DNA from: Astrothelium macrocarpum
Taxonomy: Eukaryota; Ascomycota; Dothideomycetes; Trypetheliales; Trypetheliaceae
Assembly (NCBI GenBank): GCA_021030915.1
Contig: JAGEMR010000034.1
Coordinates: 124,001-188,000, forward strand
Direction: 5' to 3'
DNA: 64,000 bases
The notes under the pieces were generated by a model. It did not search any database, was not told the DNA's origin, and saw only the letters and a list, made by a program, of their open reading frames with translations. Positions within the stretch are counted from its first letter, which is position 1; every line of letters begins with the position of its first letter. Position numbers and translations under genes: made by a program. Shown here piece after piece: positions 1-10,935 of this stretch.

Positions 1-779
1 ACGGCTCATTCCGGAGTTCCCTCCTGAAGATCCCTCGCAACAAAATTTCGGTGCGATAAGGAGTGGCTATATAGTGTTACGCACGCTCTGGCGATTAACA
101 TCGTCCTCTGATTTCTTATTCAAGGATCGACCTTCTTTCGGCGAACAGAGCGCCATGTTGGACGACGGGCCCTGTCAGAGCTTTGAAGAGATGACAAGTA
201 AGTATGGAGATATTCATGTCATCTACATGACTGTTGTAGGTGGTTTTATGTACGGTTTGCTCCTGGTTCGAACTGATAATAGAAGTGAAAAGTTTCGTCG
301 AATTGGGGTCTTCGTTCGGTCCGTAACCTGGTTTCGCACTAACAGGCCTTGTTGGACTACGCAAGACGTAAAGATTGTTTGATAATGCAATACGGACCGA
401 TGAACAGATCTTTTAAATTACCATTTATATATGAGCTTTTGTATCGAAACGAGATTTGAAATTCAACTGCATTTACTTAACCGCGTTATGGAGATGAGAT
501 GATACGACTGATTGGATATGCCTTGTCTTTCGACTCGCCTGCCCCTCTTACAGTACTTTTATCTTCACTGGCTTGGACTTCTGGGTGCTCTTGATTGTCC
601 CAAGTGAGAGTGTGGACGGTGTTGAGGCGCCGTAAAGTTTTGCGAGAGACGAGAGCGTTGGGTGGCTTTTTCGCCCCCAGGGGATTTTCACCCTTGCCAA
701 GCGCCGTAGCTATCCACGGCTCCCAAGTTTTTACTTCGGAAGCACAATTTCAACATAGCAGTGTTCAACAAATTGAGCG

Positions 780-1115
780 AGATCGATGGATATTGTTGTC
801 GATAGATATAGCAAGCCCCCATTTGCAAAACAGGCGACCAAATTCGATAAAAATGGCCATCCAAAGGACTACAGATACAAGGATAGCTATCCCTGGAATC
901 ATCGCACAGTCGCGGCCCTAATCGAAATGTGGTAGGACAGACGTCATACTTTGGCTATTTGTTGATTGATGAGGGCGACAGGCTGCCCTTGGCAAACGTT
1001 GATCCTTTTTCCAACAAGGGTATAGGCGTAAGCCAAGAGTTTGCCGAGATGACTGCGCCTCATCGATCTCGTAAAATGTTCTTTTTTGCGATTTATGCTA
1101 TTGTCATAAGATTAA
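780..1115. repeat. diverged repeat, copy 1
   Basis: This segment aligns by eye with 1515-1850. The best block is 1050-1115 against 1787-1850, with long shared stretches such as GATCTCGTAAAATGT. Copy 1 carries T or A nearly everywhere copy 2 carries C or G. The family is unknown. The outer limits are approximate because similarity fades upstream of about 880. Confidence 0.6.
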
Positions 1116-1514
1116 TATGCCCTGTGCTGAAGTGCTAAACTCTTCTAAATGATAGCCGCATCCTATGTAGCCTTTAGTCCAATACATAATTCAACTGTTT
1201 ATAATACACGGAATGTTGGGATCGGCTTCTCTGCCAAAGACACTGCCCTGAGACACTGCCCAAAACTAGTATTGAGTCTATTCACAACGGTATGGTCGTT
1301 TGATGTTAGGGTAAAATTCGCAAACTTGGCGGTAGATCCGCTGCAAATTCTGTCAATTGCTGAACCTCAGCCCCAAGAGAAAAGTGGTACGGTTCGTCCT
1401 TTTACGAAATACTAAGCGTGGTCTAGGAGAGCCCCATCTCGTCCCTCAATCTTTGGGATTGTTCAAATGCTGCCTTGTACTTGGCATGCCATCAAGTAGA
1501 GATCATTGAAGATT

Positions 1515-1850
1515 TAAAGAGCGATGTAGCTTTGGCGTGCATTTCCAATCTCACCAATACGCAGAGGGACAAGAGGATCTATTAGTAACAAGAAATTCTT
1601 CGAACGTATACAAACATGGCTGCTCGCCCTTGAATCATTGCACAGCCGCACTGCCGCACTGCCGCACTGCCGCACTGCCGCACTGCCGCACTGCCGCACT
1701 GCTGTACCAGAATGGGGCGATAAGCTACCCCTGGCGATCGTGGTTCAGTTTCCTCATAGTAGAATAGGCGGAAGCTACGAGTTTCCTGCGCCTCGCCGAT
1801 CTCGTAAAATGTCCCTTTCTGCGGTCCATGCTGTTGTCATAAGACTAACA
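1515..1850. repeat. diverged repeat, copy 2, with internal octamer expansion
   Basis: This is the partner of 780-1115, in the same orientation about 735 bp downstream. It retains the C and G states that copy 1 has lost. The octamer array at 1645-1700 lies where copy 1 has the short unexpanded sequence near 905-915. Confidence 0.6.
1645..1700 (+). repeat. tandem octamer array, 7 x GCCGCACT
   Basis: Seven perfect units of GCCGCACT run head to tail, followed by one degenerate unit (gctgtacc). The period of 8 is not a multiple of three, so the long frames read through it on both strands are products of the repeat and not evidence of a gene. Confidence 0.95.
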
Positions 1851-2029
1851 CCGCCTATGCTACCTAATAAGCCTAATCGTTTCAAAGAATATCCGCATAC
1901 TTCATATAACATCGAAGCCATAACCAAATATCAGCCTGTTACTTCTGACCTTTACCGTTTGCCTTGACAATCTACTCATTACTCTCCATCCCAAGTCTGC
2001 CCGATCCGTTAATTGCAGTATACAACAAA

Positions 2030-2863
2030 ATGTCTCAGAATGATAATCCTCCGCCATACACCGAGAACGTCGGTGCATATAATTATCATTCCTCCCAAGC
2101 CACCGCGAACACATTTCCAAGCGACAAGAAATCAGAGACATATTTAGATGTAGAATATCCCTCAGAAGCACAATACGGCCCCTCACATACTCCCCAATCC
2201 GGATCCTCTTACCCACGACCATCCAGCGCGCCTGGCCCCACCTGGGACTCCCAATCGACCAGCGATCGCGCCGCTGCCTTCCCCGATCAAGCCAGCAATG
2301 TTGAACCCGTCGTCGTATTCCACGTCTCATCGAACAGAGCACTTTGGAAGCGAGAAGTCAATGTCACCATCAACGGCAAGACCGACGTCGCCTTCCACGT
2401 GACCTTCCCACGAACCCTCTTCTCCGCGCGACCCGACGTGTCGATACAGCGCGGATCCGCGACCGGACCCATTGTAGCCAACGCAAGATTGTCCGGATGC
2501 TCGCTGCATAAGATCACGTCGGTGGAGTTCCCCGAAACCCAGACGCAGGTGGATCTGACGCGCAAGTCGATATGGACGCGCGCTTGCAGTGTGACGCTGG
2601 AGGGCCGCGCATTGGAGTGGAGGCATACACGCCATCATGGGGCGTCAAAGTGGTCGGATGCGAGTCTGAAGCTGGTGGATGAGAGCGGTAGGATTTACGC
2701 AGTGTTTGTGGCCAAGGATTACAAACTCTGTTCGGACATGGGACGGATTAATATTGAAGTGCCGGGGTTGAGCGATACGATGATCGAGCAAATTGTATGC
2801 ACATGTCTTGTCATTGTAGAGACAGAACGGCGCCAACGGACCGCTGCTGCTGCTGCTTCTTAG
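2030..2863 (+). CDS. tubby-C-terminal-like (DUF6593-type) protein
   Basis: This is a single-exon gene of 277 aa. I chose the ATG at 2030 because the product starts MSQNDNPPPYTENV, the proline-rich opening typical of this fungal family; the 22 upstream in-frame residues look like leader. Residues 1-100 are Pro/Ser/Tyr-rich and probably disordered. From about residue 105 there is a series of beta-strand-like segments (VVFHVSSN, FHVTFPRTLF, YAVFVAKDYK) like the single-domain tubby/LURP-one barrel. No catalytic motif is seen. It has no signal peptide or membrane segment. The coding sequence goes from C-rich to G-rich within the gene. The family assignment rests on pattern only and the function is unknown. 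Confidence 0.7.
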   Translation: MSQNDNPPPYTENVGAYNYHSSQATANTFPSDKKSETYLDVEYPSEAQYGPSHTPQSGSSYPRPSSAPGPTWDSQSTSDRAAAFPDQASNVEPVVVFHVSSNRALWKREVNVTINGKTDVAFHVTFPRTLFSARPDVSIQRGSATGPIVANARLSGCSLHKITSVEFPETQTQVDLTRKSIWTRACSVTLEGRALEWRHTRHHGASKWSDASLKLVDESGRIYAVFVAKDYKLCSDMGRINIEVPGLSDTMIEQIVCTCLVIVETERRQRTAAAAAS

Positions 2864-3099
2864 CATTGCCGAATCAAAGAACTGATGCTCTTCTTTAAAG
2901 ACAGTCTTGGTTTCAGTTTTTGGGGCAATTCTCTTCCGTTTATATATTAGATGGCCAGTAGTTATCCTAGCATGTCGATCCTGTGCGGTGAAATGGGTTT
3001 TGATGGTAGAACCTTCATAGGCATGCACATTTCTGCATGGGACGATGCCAATCAAGTTTTGAACTATACCAATGCGATATTGCCGAGCAATCTTAGCCC

Positions 3100-4502
3100 T
3101 TAAGTTCTAGTAGCAAAGAAACTCGCAAAACTCCCAAAGGCAAGACCAGCAACAAGACACAGTCCCATGAAGCCACCGGCAGCTTCGCGTTCTGAAGGAT
3201 CAACCCATTCACCGGCGCCCATCATGCTGGTACTTCCAACAAAACCATTAGTGGTGCCAAATAAAAATTGAACGACCACGAGATAGAACAGATCGCTCTT
3301 CACGACTGCCCCTTCGTCGTCGATATTACACAGCAGATACAACGGTACAAACCCTGCTCGTGCAATGGCCAGGACGAGCAACAACTTTGGTTTCTTCGTG
3401 AGTGATAGACCTGGAAATCCCGTGATGAGACGACCGAAGAGATCACCACAGTTCCAAAATAGAAACCCAAGGGGAATGAAGGCTGCTGGTCGGAAGAGAC
3501 GGGGGAGATTAGAGGAGGACTTTACGCTAACGATGCGTTGTGTAAAGACCGGAAAAGTCATGGCAAGTGCAAAGGTTATGAAGACACTACTGGCAAGGTA
3601 GCGTAGTTTCCATGCCAGAACAGTAAAAGGCACTATTTTCCTCTCATTGTCATCGCCTTCGGCAGAGTCGTCCAAACCTGGATCTTGGACGGCTTTGGGA
3701 CGATTTGAATGTTGCCGAGCCCACAGATAGAAGAACGCCAACACCGTAAGAGATGATATTCCAACGGCCGTAAGAAAATATACAAACGCCGAATTAGACT
3801 GCCGATGCGCAGTTTCCTCGGCATTGGCTGCTGTATCTGGAACAGACAGCACTGATGCAATCTGCGCCAAGCAGGGGAGCACTCCAGCTACCGCCTGCCC
3901 GGTCATAATAGCCTGTGTGTATTCCTCTCGCTCGAACTTTTGTGCATATGCAAAGATGCCATTCTGGCAAAGCCCCGTGGCCAAACTCGTGGCAAACACC
4001 GCAACGATGATGAACCCAAAGTAGCCTCCAGCCGATGATCCAAGGAATAATTTTGTAGATATTGTGAGAGCAACAAATGTAATGACATTAATGACTAGTG
4101 AAGCAACGACTCGCTTAGGATAGGAGGCGTTCTTCTGAAGCTTCTGTAGGACGAGCATGGAACCCAGGTTCGTTACGGTTGAGACGGATAACTCGGCAGA
4201 TTGGAAGCTTCGTAGGATGGGCTCGCTTTCGGAGAAACGATACTTGAGGTATGGACCTGCAGCTAGAAACATGTTCCTATAACACCCGTTAGCAACGAGT
4301 TGATGCCGAGCCTAGCAATTCGATAAGGTTTGACGAACCAAGCCCATAGCATAGCAATCCCAACCAGGAAGAAAACACCATACGTGACCCAGGAAAGGCG
4401 AGGTGGGTAATTTTCAATTTGCTCGCCATCAGGACCTATCGAACCGCCCTCAAGAGGCTCGTAAGACTGCTTTCGCTGTAATGCCCGTCGTAATCTGTCC
4501 AT
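3100..4502 (-). CDS. equilibrative nucleoside transporter (ENT/SLC29 family)
   Basis: Two exons, complement(3100..4276, 4339..4502), give 446 aa. The 62-bp intron splits a Trp codon and restores the family's first-helix signature, with WAW from exon 1 joined to NMFLAAGPYL from exon 2. The rest has about ten further hydrophobic helices, a long cytoplasmic loop of charged residues near the middle, and the ENT-like stretch around GLCQNGIFAYA. The family moves nucleosides or nucleobases down their gradient; the yeast member FUN26 acts in the vacuolar membrane. The N-terminal tail of about 35 residues is hydrophilic, as in FUN26-type proteins. The donor GTTCGT is slightly unusual but the phase is exact. 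The ATG at 4502 is the only in-frame start with this tail. Confidence 0.88.
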
Positions 4503-5047
4503 ATTGAGTAAAGATGATTTCTTCCTTTCCTAAAAGACTGTCCGCTGAAAAGCGTAAACTTAGAACGACTCTTTAGCAGAGACAGAGGAGGAAAATGTAT
4601 TCCGAGCAGGCCGGCATGTCGGGCTGTTGTCGTCGCGTGTTGTTCTCGCGTGATGGTGGTTGAAGCACGAGGGTGGCCTTGAGAACAGATGACATAGCAT
4701 AGCCCGTGGCGTCACCGTCAATCTACATATTTTTAGTGACATTCTACATAAGGTGTGTTGCCTGCTTGAAAATATACATTTTCCGTCTTTCAATTTAATT
4801 CTTCTAATTTTCGTGAATACGTTTGAACTCGTCGCGACAAAATATATACACATATGGTTGAGACATGCGCACCAACCATCTCTTGCACAATATGTTACAA
4901 GACAACGCTGTACAAACCGTGGAATCGGTCTGAAAGCCGAACCAAAGAGCCCGAGAAATTATCTACAGGAAGAATGCTAGCCACCTTCCATGATATAGGA
5001 TATCATTCCATTTCATTCAACTCCAACTCTACATGTCACTTCTATCA
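4503..5047. other. intergenic, nothing recognised
   Basis: This stretch lies between the mannosidase stop and the transporter start, both on the minus strand. It would hold the transporter promoter and the mannosidase 3' end. The short frames here have no family signature. Confidence 0.5.
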
Positions 5048-7173
5048 TTAAGGTCTTTGGAAAGGGTGCGCCTCCGTATTGCTAACAGCACATGTTAGCG
5101 CTACTTGAATTTTCTGCACGCATAGATGAACATACAATACGTATTCATCCAAGCTAACGTGACCAGGCTCCGAAAATATGAGGTAAAAGTACTTGAGTGT
5201 TTCAGCTGTCCAGAAAGACTCCATGCTATCGATCTTGCGGGGATTAGTCGCTGTGACATCTTCGATACTGGCATGCTGAATGTTGCGTTGGCTCAATGTT
5301 ATGGAAGATTTGATATTAATGCTTACTGCAATGTCGGTTCGCGTATACTTGTTTACAGCTTCGAACATCTCCCACGCCTTGTCTTGCAATGTCTTGTTAC
5401 CTGTGATGCGATACATGACAAAGACTGATTCTATAGCTTCTGGTCTTGCAAATATGAGCAAGGGTGGACTGTAGTATAGATCCATAACTCTTACCGAAGC
5501 ACGTATCTCCTCTCCCGGATCTCAGTGAAACCTGGAAACAGACCTTGGTCTCTAACATACTGCTCGGCTCGTTTGAGGGGTGGATCTTCTCCCTCTTCAT
5601 CCGCACTATAATGCATCATGTCGGCGATCCATCCATGATACCGATCCAAGTTCCAGGTGCAGTCATTGGGGTCAGGACATGGGACAGCCCGAAAGACCTC
5701 CGGTCCGATACCCGTAGGCATGGATTCATAAGACCATATGCAGCCGTCGGTAAGCCTGCGAGCAATCTCTAATTCTTCAGGTCGATTAAACATCTTGGAT
5801 CCAATACCAACCATGCCTCCAACAAAGCACGCAAGATGCTGACCTTCGGGGTCAAATCGCTCACTTGTAGTCCCAACATCTCTGGCCGTCCCAGCGACCA
5901 GAATGTCAAGATTCTCTTGATTGAGAGGTCGGAAAAAAATGTGCTTCTTTGCAGCTGCCATCGCCCCCGCATACATTTCTCGATATTGTTCTGTCAAGCC
6001 ACCGAGTAAAAGATGCTGTTTTGGTAAATATTCGTATAGTGAATCAGACATGGCTCCAAATGTGAAGGTAGCATCACCTGTAAAGTTCATTTTTCGGGCA
6101 TTAACCGTCAATGGCCACATCCCTGGTAATTTAGTCTGTTTTTGTTGCTCGGCAAGCGCATCATAGATTCGCTGAATGGCATCAAAGTATTTTGGGTCGC
6201 CAGTGAGTTGGGTGAGGCGGGTAAATTCCATAGAAAGAGAACCGATATCAGCAACGGGTATGCTCAGTCCAGCTTCTTGTTCCTCGCCAATCGCTGCTTT
6301 TGCCCACTCCCAATAGCTAATAGGCATCCTGTTCGGTGTATCAAAAGCTACGTAGAGCATGTCACCTAGCTCCACTGCTTTCTTCAAGAGTACTGGGTAT
6401 TTTCCACGAGTCAAATCGTAGGCACCAAGAAGTCCTCCAACGTAACGAATGGTTGTCTCAAAGATGCTGATCATGGTATTATCTGCAGTAGTAAAGTCTA
6501 TTTTTTCCACGGCTGCTACAGCTACAACGAACTCCTTCTTCATGCCCATTATCCATAGTGTATCCAATGTGTCTATCAATGTTGCCCCCCAGCCACCAAA
6601 TCCATTTTTGTATCTCCCAGATAGAGGCATTACTTCATCTTGAAGCCAAGCATGCTTCGCGTAGCCCTTGTAACTATGAACAAAACTCTTTCGAACAGCT
6701 TCTAATCTTGCCTGCCTTGTGCGCTTCTCTGCTTTGGTCTCTTTGCTAAACCGATGTTGAATTTTTGGTATTTCCAAAGGAGTTCCATTCGGTCGAGGTA
6801 TCATGACATCAACAGGATAGCGTTGAGGGATAGAGTTCCAATCGACATGGATCTTCGTGGCAAAGGCAGCGGTTTCTGGGCTTTTCATAGGCTCGATCGA
6901 TGTTTGGACAAGTCCCAGCCACGATCTGTTACGCATTTGGTATATATAGAAAAGGATAGCGAGTGCACAGAAAACTATCCGCCTGCGGAAATATGGCGTG
7001 CTCAAGTGATTTCGGAGATGGAGGCCGCATCGATGCACAGAAAGGATGAACAGCCCAAAAGAAAGGACGAGGGCCAAAGCCTCTGTAGATAGAAATGGAG
7101 AAACATATTGGTCAAGCATCAAGAGCGCATGAACATTGTTGCTGCCAGACCAGTCTGAGGTGGTAAAACGCAC
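5048..7173 (-). CDS. GH47 class I alpha-1,2-mannosidase
   Basis: Four exons, complement(5048..5081, 5136..5275, 5327..5444, 5495..7173), give 656 aa from the first ATG, or 638 aa from the ATG at 7119. The three introns are 50-54 bp and all lie in the last quarter. Splicing restores the family signatures [29 protein letters not shown] and the terminal NTEAHPF, whose Thr ligates calcium in known members. Two hydrophobic segments in the first 70 residues suggest a type II or double-anchored ER/Golgi protein. Earlier conserved blocks include [19 protein letters not shown] and [12 protein letters not shown]. The family trims alpha-1,2-mannose from N-glycans. Several paralogues usually occur per fungal genome, so the exact step (ER MnsI or Golgi) is not fixed. 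Confidence 0.93.
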
Positions 7174-7495
7174 GGCTTACCAACTGGACAAGTTTCATAA
7201 AGTTTGCATAGCCGAAAAGAATAAAAACTAATGTAATCACACCAAGAATCACCCACCTTGAAGCAGTCATTTAGCACAGCGTGCAGCGACCAAAGAGCCA
7301 TGACATGGTATCACTGATTTTCGCTTCTCTCGGCTGGAAAAAAGTTTACATGGAAGAAGAATTGTTTGATATTTCGCTTACAGATCCAACCACGACAGCC
7401 TGCATGCGGCGCAGCATTCCGCGGGAGCGGGAAAATCTCGAGTGGATCTATAATTCGCTACTGCAAGCACAGGCACTGATTTTGGTCTTGCTACA
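7174..7495. promoter_or_regulatory. divergent promoter, mannosidase / MED20
   Basis: These 322 bp separate two head-to-head genes and must hold both promoters if the MED20 start is right. No specific site was recognised. Confidence 0.4.
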
Positions 7496-8254
7496 ATGGG
7501 GGCAAAAGGGTAATCTAGTGATTCTAGGTTATCTCCATTGCAGAGCTGATGGTTGCACAGTATCTTTACAGTCTCGGAGGCACAGCCATATCCGGCATTC
7601 ACCGACGTAGTGGACCGAGTCATCAGAGAATTTGATGGTTCTGCTGTCGGCCGTTGGAATCTTGACCTTCGTCAATTCCGATCAACAGCTTCATCGACTG
7701 ATGCTGCATCGCGCAGTAATACGACAACGCCTGGGCATCTACAGGTTTTAAGTTTGTCAACAAGGGCTGGTCCACAAGAGGTCACGGTCACAACAACAGT
7801 CGAGACCCAGCCCCAAACCACCATAGCTATTCCAAATGATCAGACAGAGAGTTTCCTGCAGCTAGTCTTTTCCAAGCTTGGAGGTCTTTGGCTACCAAGA
7901 CCACCACTTCAAGTCCTTGGTGGACTAGTATATGACACTGGCCATTTTTTGATTCGAGTAGGCGAATTGAGACAATTGGGAAGTCAGATTGCGCCAAAAG
8001 GACTCATCCTCATGATCGAAGAAACCACTGTCCAAAATGAGAAAGAGACGAATGCAGATCGAGCTTCAGGCGCAGCTAACGCAAATCCTGTAAACGGAGG
8101 GTTTGATGTTGCCCGAGACAAAATGCTTGGGATCTGGAATCGGCTGCATATTGAAGGCGCCAAGGAATTCTTCAGAGAGGGCACCCGTGATGCTAACACT
8201 GCCAAATTCGACGAAGCTCAGCTTTACTGTGAGGCATTGCGCCTGCGTAGTTGA
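7496..8254 (+). CDS. MED20: Mediator subunit MED20 (TBP-related)
   Basis: I read two exons, join(7496..7509, 7561..8254), giving 235 aa. The large exon has the MED20 pattern: a start resembling IFTVSEAQPYPAF, then GRWNLDLRQFRST, a central FLQLVFSKLGGLWLPR with YDTGHFLIRVGELRQ, and a C-terminal LGIWNRLHIEGAKEFF. No ATG exists in frame at its beginning, so a short first exon is needed. The ATG at 7496 with donor GTAATC, branch CTGAT and acceptor CACAG gives a 51-bp intron in phase and the start MGAKGIFTV. MED20 sits in the Mediator head with MED18. The family call is good; the 14-nt first exon is inference. Confidence 0.8.
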
Positions 8255-9139
8255 AGAAGAGACTATCTAAGCATGCACAACGTTGGTCACGAGAAGTCGC
8301 TCTTGAACCCTGCAGAGTTGCACCACAGATTTAACAATCTGGTCATCTGTATATGTTCACTGCGGTTGAAGGCTATGTTCACAGCTGACCTGTCTTTGAC
8401 ATTAGGTTCTATCATACATTCCAATAGTATTTTATCCTATGGGAGGCGGTACATAAGGGGGGACACGTTCGAAAAGGGAAATCCGTTCAATTGACGACCA
8501 AATGTTAATTAATCCAAGCCAATCCAAGGGCTCCACGCGGTTACAAAGCATGGATTTTGATATGTTTATCGGGAAATTCAGCGAGTAAAAGAAGCAAACA
8601 GTCCGGCTCAGGGGATCTGGCGCCAAAATTGCGGTGGGTCTTCGGACGAGCGTTAGCCAGGCCGGCGGCGGCTCGTCAGACCATTCTCTCCCTAGCATCG
8701 CAGTGTGAAGGGATTGACAACACTGCGAAACGCAAGGATGCAGGCCAATCTTTTTACTGCGCCGTGTTTCATAAATGCACCCATCACTAGCTGTCGGCGC
8801 CTGTAATCTACCACCTTTCCGACCTTTGATAACGCCAAAATGAGCCCCACCAGCTGTAGATGCGCCGTTGAGTTGTATTTCTTACTTGCTCCACCACGCT
8901 TATTATTCTCCTTGCCTGCCTTAGCTGACCATGCCTTTTGGTCGTCCGTTCCTTGATTGACCGCGACATTCTTTATTCTTGACGTTTTACTTTGCAGCGG
9001 CAGTCGTTCATTCATTCAGATCCTGAATACCCATTCTTTCATTCATTGTTGATCAATAGCAAATATTCGCTTGGACCAATACGCTCATTCGAATCCTTCT
9101 TTGGCTAGTTTTTTTTTTTTTTTTCAGTCATTTCTGTTC
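8255..9139. other. intergenic with T16 tract before the GH71 start
   Basis: No gene was recognised. A run of 16 T (9109-9124) followed by CAG ends 13 bases before the GH71 ATG. It could be an intron acceptor in the 5' leader or simply a promoter T-tract. Confidence 0.5.
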
Positions 9140-10708
9140 ATGATGAAGACCTGCACGAAAGTTTCGTCTCTACTTTGCTTTGGTATACTTGGCGCCTCTG
9201 TTCATGCTGCCGATGTTTTGGCCCACTTTATGGTGCAGAACTCTTATGCATATAACGTAACGACATGGCAACAAGATATGATAAGCGCACAGCAAGTAGG
9301 CATTGATGGATTTGCACTGAACTGGATTCCTCCTTATTGCGCGTCGACCAATCCGGACAGTTCACTAGCATGGCAAGCCAGCGGTATCGCAAACGCATTC
9401 ACTGCTGCAGAGCAACAGAACTTCAAACTCGCTCTTTCATTTGATATGAGTTACGGTGTCGGTAGCAATTGTCCAACTGGTTTAGCCTGGAATATTACGT
9501 ACATGTCCTCCATTATCAGCAACTACACAAATTCTAGTGCAGCTTACAAATGGAACAATCAAATGCTAGTAACGACTTATGCTGGAGAGGCATATGGCAA
9601 CGCTTTCTTTCAAGACTTGAAACAAACGTTGGCAGAACAGGACATCGGCATTAGCATTGCTCCCGGATTCACTTCGTACGCAGAAGCTGCGCAAAACGAG
9701 GCCGCTGCAGGGCAAGCCAATGCCTTCATGTCCGCTTTCGGCTCCCTTGATGGATTTCTCAATTGTAATTATCTTACCTTATCCCTTAGAGAAGATTACT
9801 AACGTCAAGGAGGGCAATCCTGGCCTCTCAACAAGAAGCTCAATAACACAGCAGACATAGATGTCGCCCTGCAAAGCACTCTCAAAGCCGCCGGCAAGAC
9901 TGGTCCATACATCATGGGTAAAACCCCCTCTTACAAATCTCCACTCTCCCTCCCATCCTCACTAACCTCTCTCCCTTCTACAGCCGTCTCCCCCTGGCAA
10001 TTCAAAGACCTCAACGACGGCAACCCCGAAAACAGCTGGGTCGCATACTCCGACTACCTCTTCGCAGACCGCTACCACTCCGCCGTCACCAAAGTCCACC
10101 CGGACATCATCGAGCTGCAAACGTGGAACGACTGGTCCGAATCGCACTACCTGCGCGACCTGCCCGCATCCTTCGCATCGGGCCCGGCCTCCGCCGCCCT
10201 CGGCCCCATGCTCAACTACGTGGCCAACACCACGCACGCGCCCTGGCGCATCCTCGCCAACTACTACAACTCGTGGTACAAGACCGGGAACCCCCCCAAC
10301 GCCACCGCCGACCAAGTCGTGTACTGGTACCGACGCCACCCGAAAGCGGCGGCGTGCACGGGTGGCGGCGCGAGCGTGCGCAACGCCGCGCTCCCCGCCG
10401 ACGCCGTGTTTGCGTGGGCGCTGGTGAGCGAGCCCGGCGCGCGCGTGTCGATGAGCGCGGGTGCCAATGCGCTGTGGGAGTTTGAGCCGGCTGCCGGTGC
10501 GCCCACCATGGGCATGGTGCCGTTCCCCGCCGACCTGGGCGATGGCGTGTTGCCTGAGGTGTCGATTACGCGGGGGGGACAGACGATCACGGGGAATGCG
10601 TCGGTGTGGATTACGGGGGATTGTGCGTATCAGGATTTTAACCCCGTGGTGGGGTTGGTGGGGTCTGGGGAGAAGTTGGATGCGGTGGGGATGAAGGTGA
10701 TTGCGTGA
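9140..10708 (+). CDS. GH71 alpha-1,3-glucanase (mutanase-like), secreted
   Basis: Three exons, join(9140..9764, 9813..9917, 9984..10708), give 484 aa. The ATG pair at 9140/9143 precedes a clear signal peptide of about 23 residues ending SVHA. The mature start DVLAHFMVQN and the following QVGIDGFALNW are GH71 signatures, and splicing restores NWQSWPLNKK and AVSPWQFKDL. Introns are 48 and 66 bp; the first contains ACTAAC. The C-terminal half carries ELQTWNDWSESHY and a beta-rich domain. The family hydrolyses alpha-1,3-glucan, a cell-wall polymer, during remodelling or degradation. Exon 3 is very GC-rich and changes from C-rich to G-rich along its length, unlike exon 1. Confidence 0.92.
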
Positions 10709-10935
10709 GGCGGGAGGGGGTGTGAGGGGTTTGTGAATTTTTGTCTGAGGGCGTGCGGGCCATTGCGTAAGACTGGATAGAACATGCTTGGATGCGATTC
10801 TTCTCTTCACGAGGCTGGGCTTGATGGATATTACGATTCTGGGATAATGTACATATTTTCTTTCGTTTCATTGACTACTTCCCCTCAGCAACAGGTGGAT
10901 GGGACGTTTTCAATGTGTCTATACATCTTCGAAGT

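Larger units (their letters stand above)
1..2029. other. gene-poor left edge with diverged repeats
   Basis: No open frame here matches a family I recognise and none has a convincing splice structure. The stretch holds two diverged copies of an unknown sequence (about 780-1115 and 1515-1850) and an 8-bp tandem array inside the second copy. The differences between the copies are almost all C/T and G/A, which suggests an old, mutated repeat rather than a working gene. Confidence 0.6.

Noticed and set aside
1514..1767. Frames on both strands through the octamer array
   Set aside because: An 8-bp repeat stays open in several frames on both strands by chance; there is no gene signal around it.
9962..10810. 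282-codon minus-strand frame over the GH71 gene
   Set aside because: It mirrors GC-rich GH71 exon 3, is dominated by His/Pro/Arg/Val from skewed sequence, and has no family pattern.
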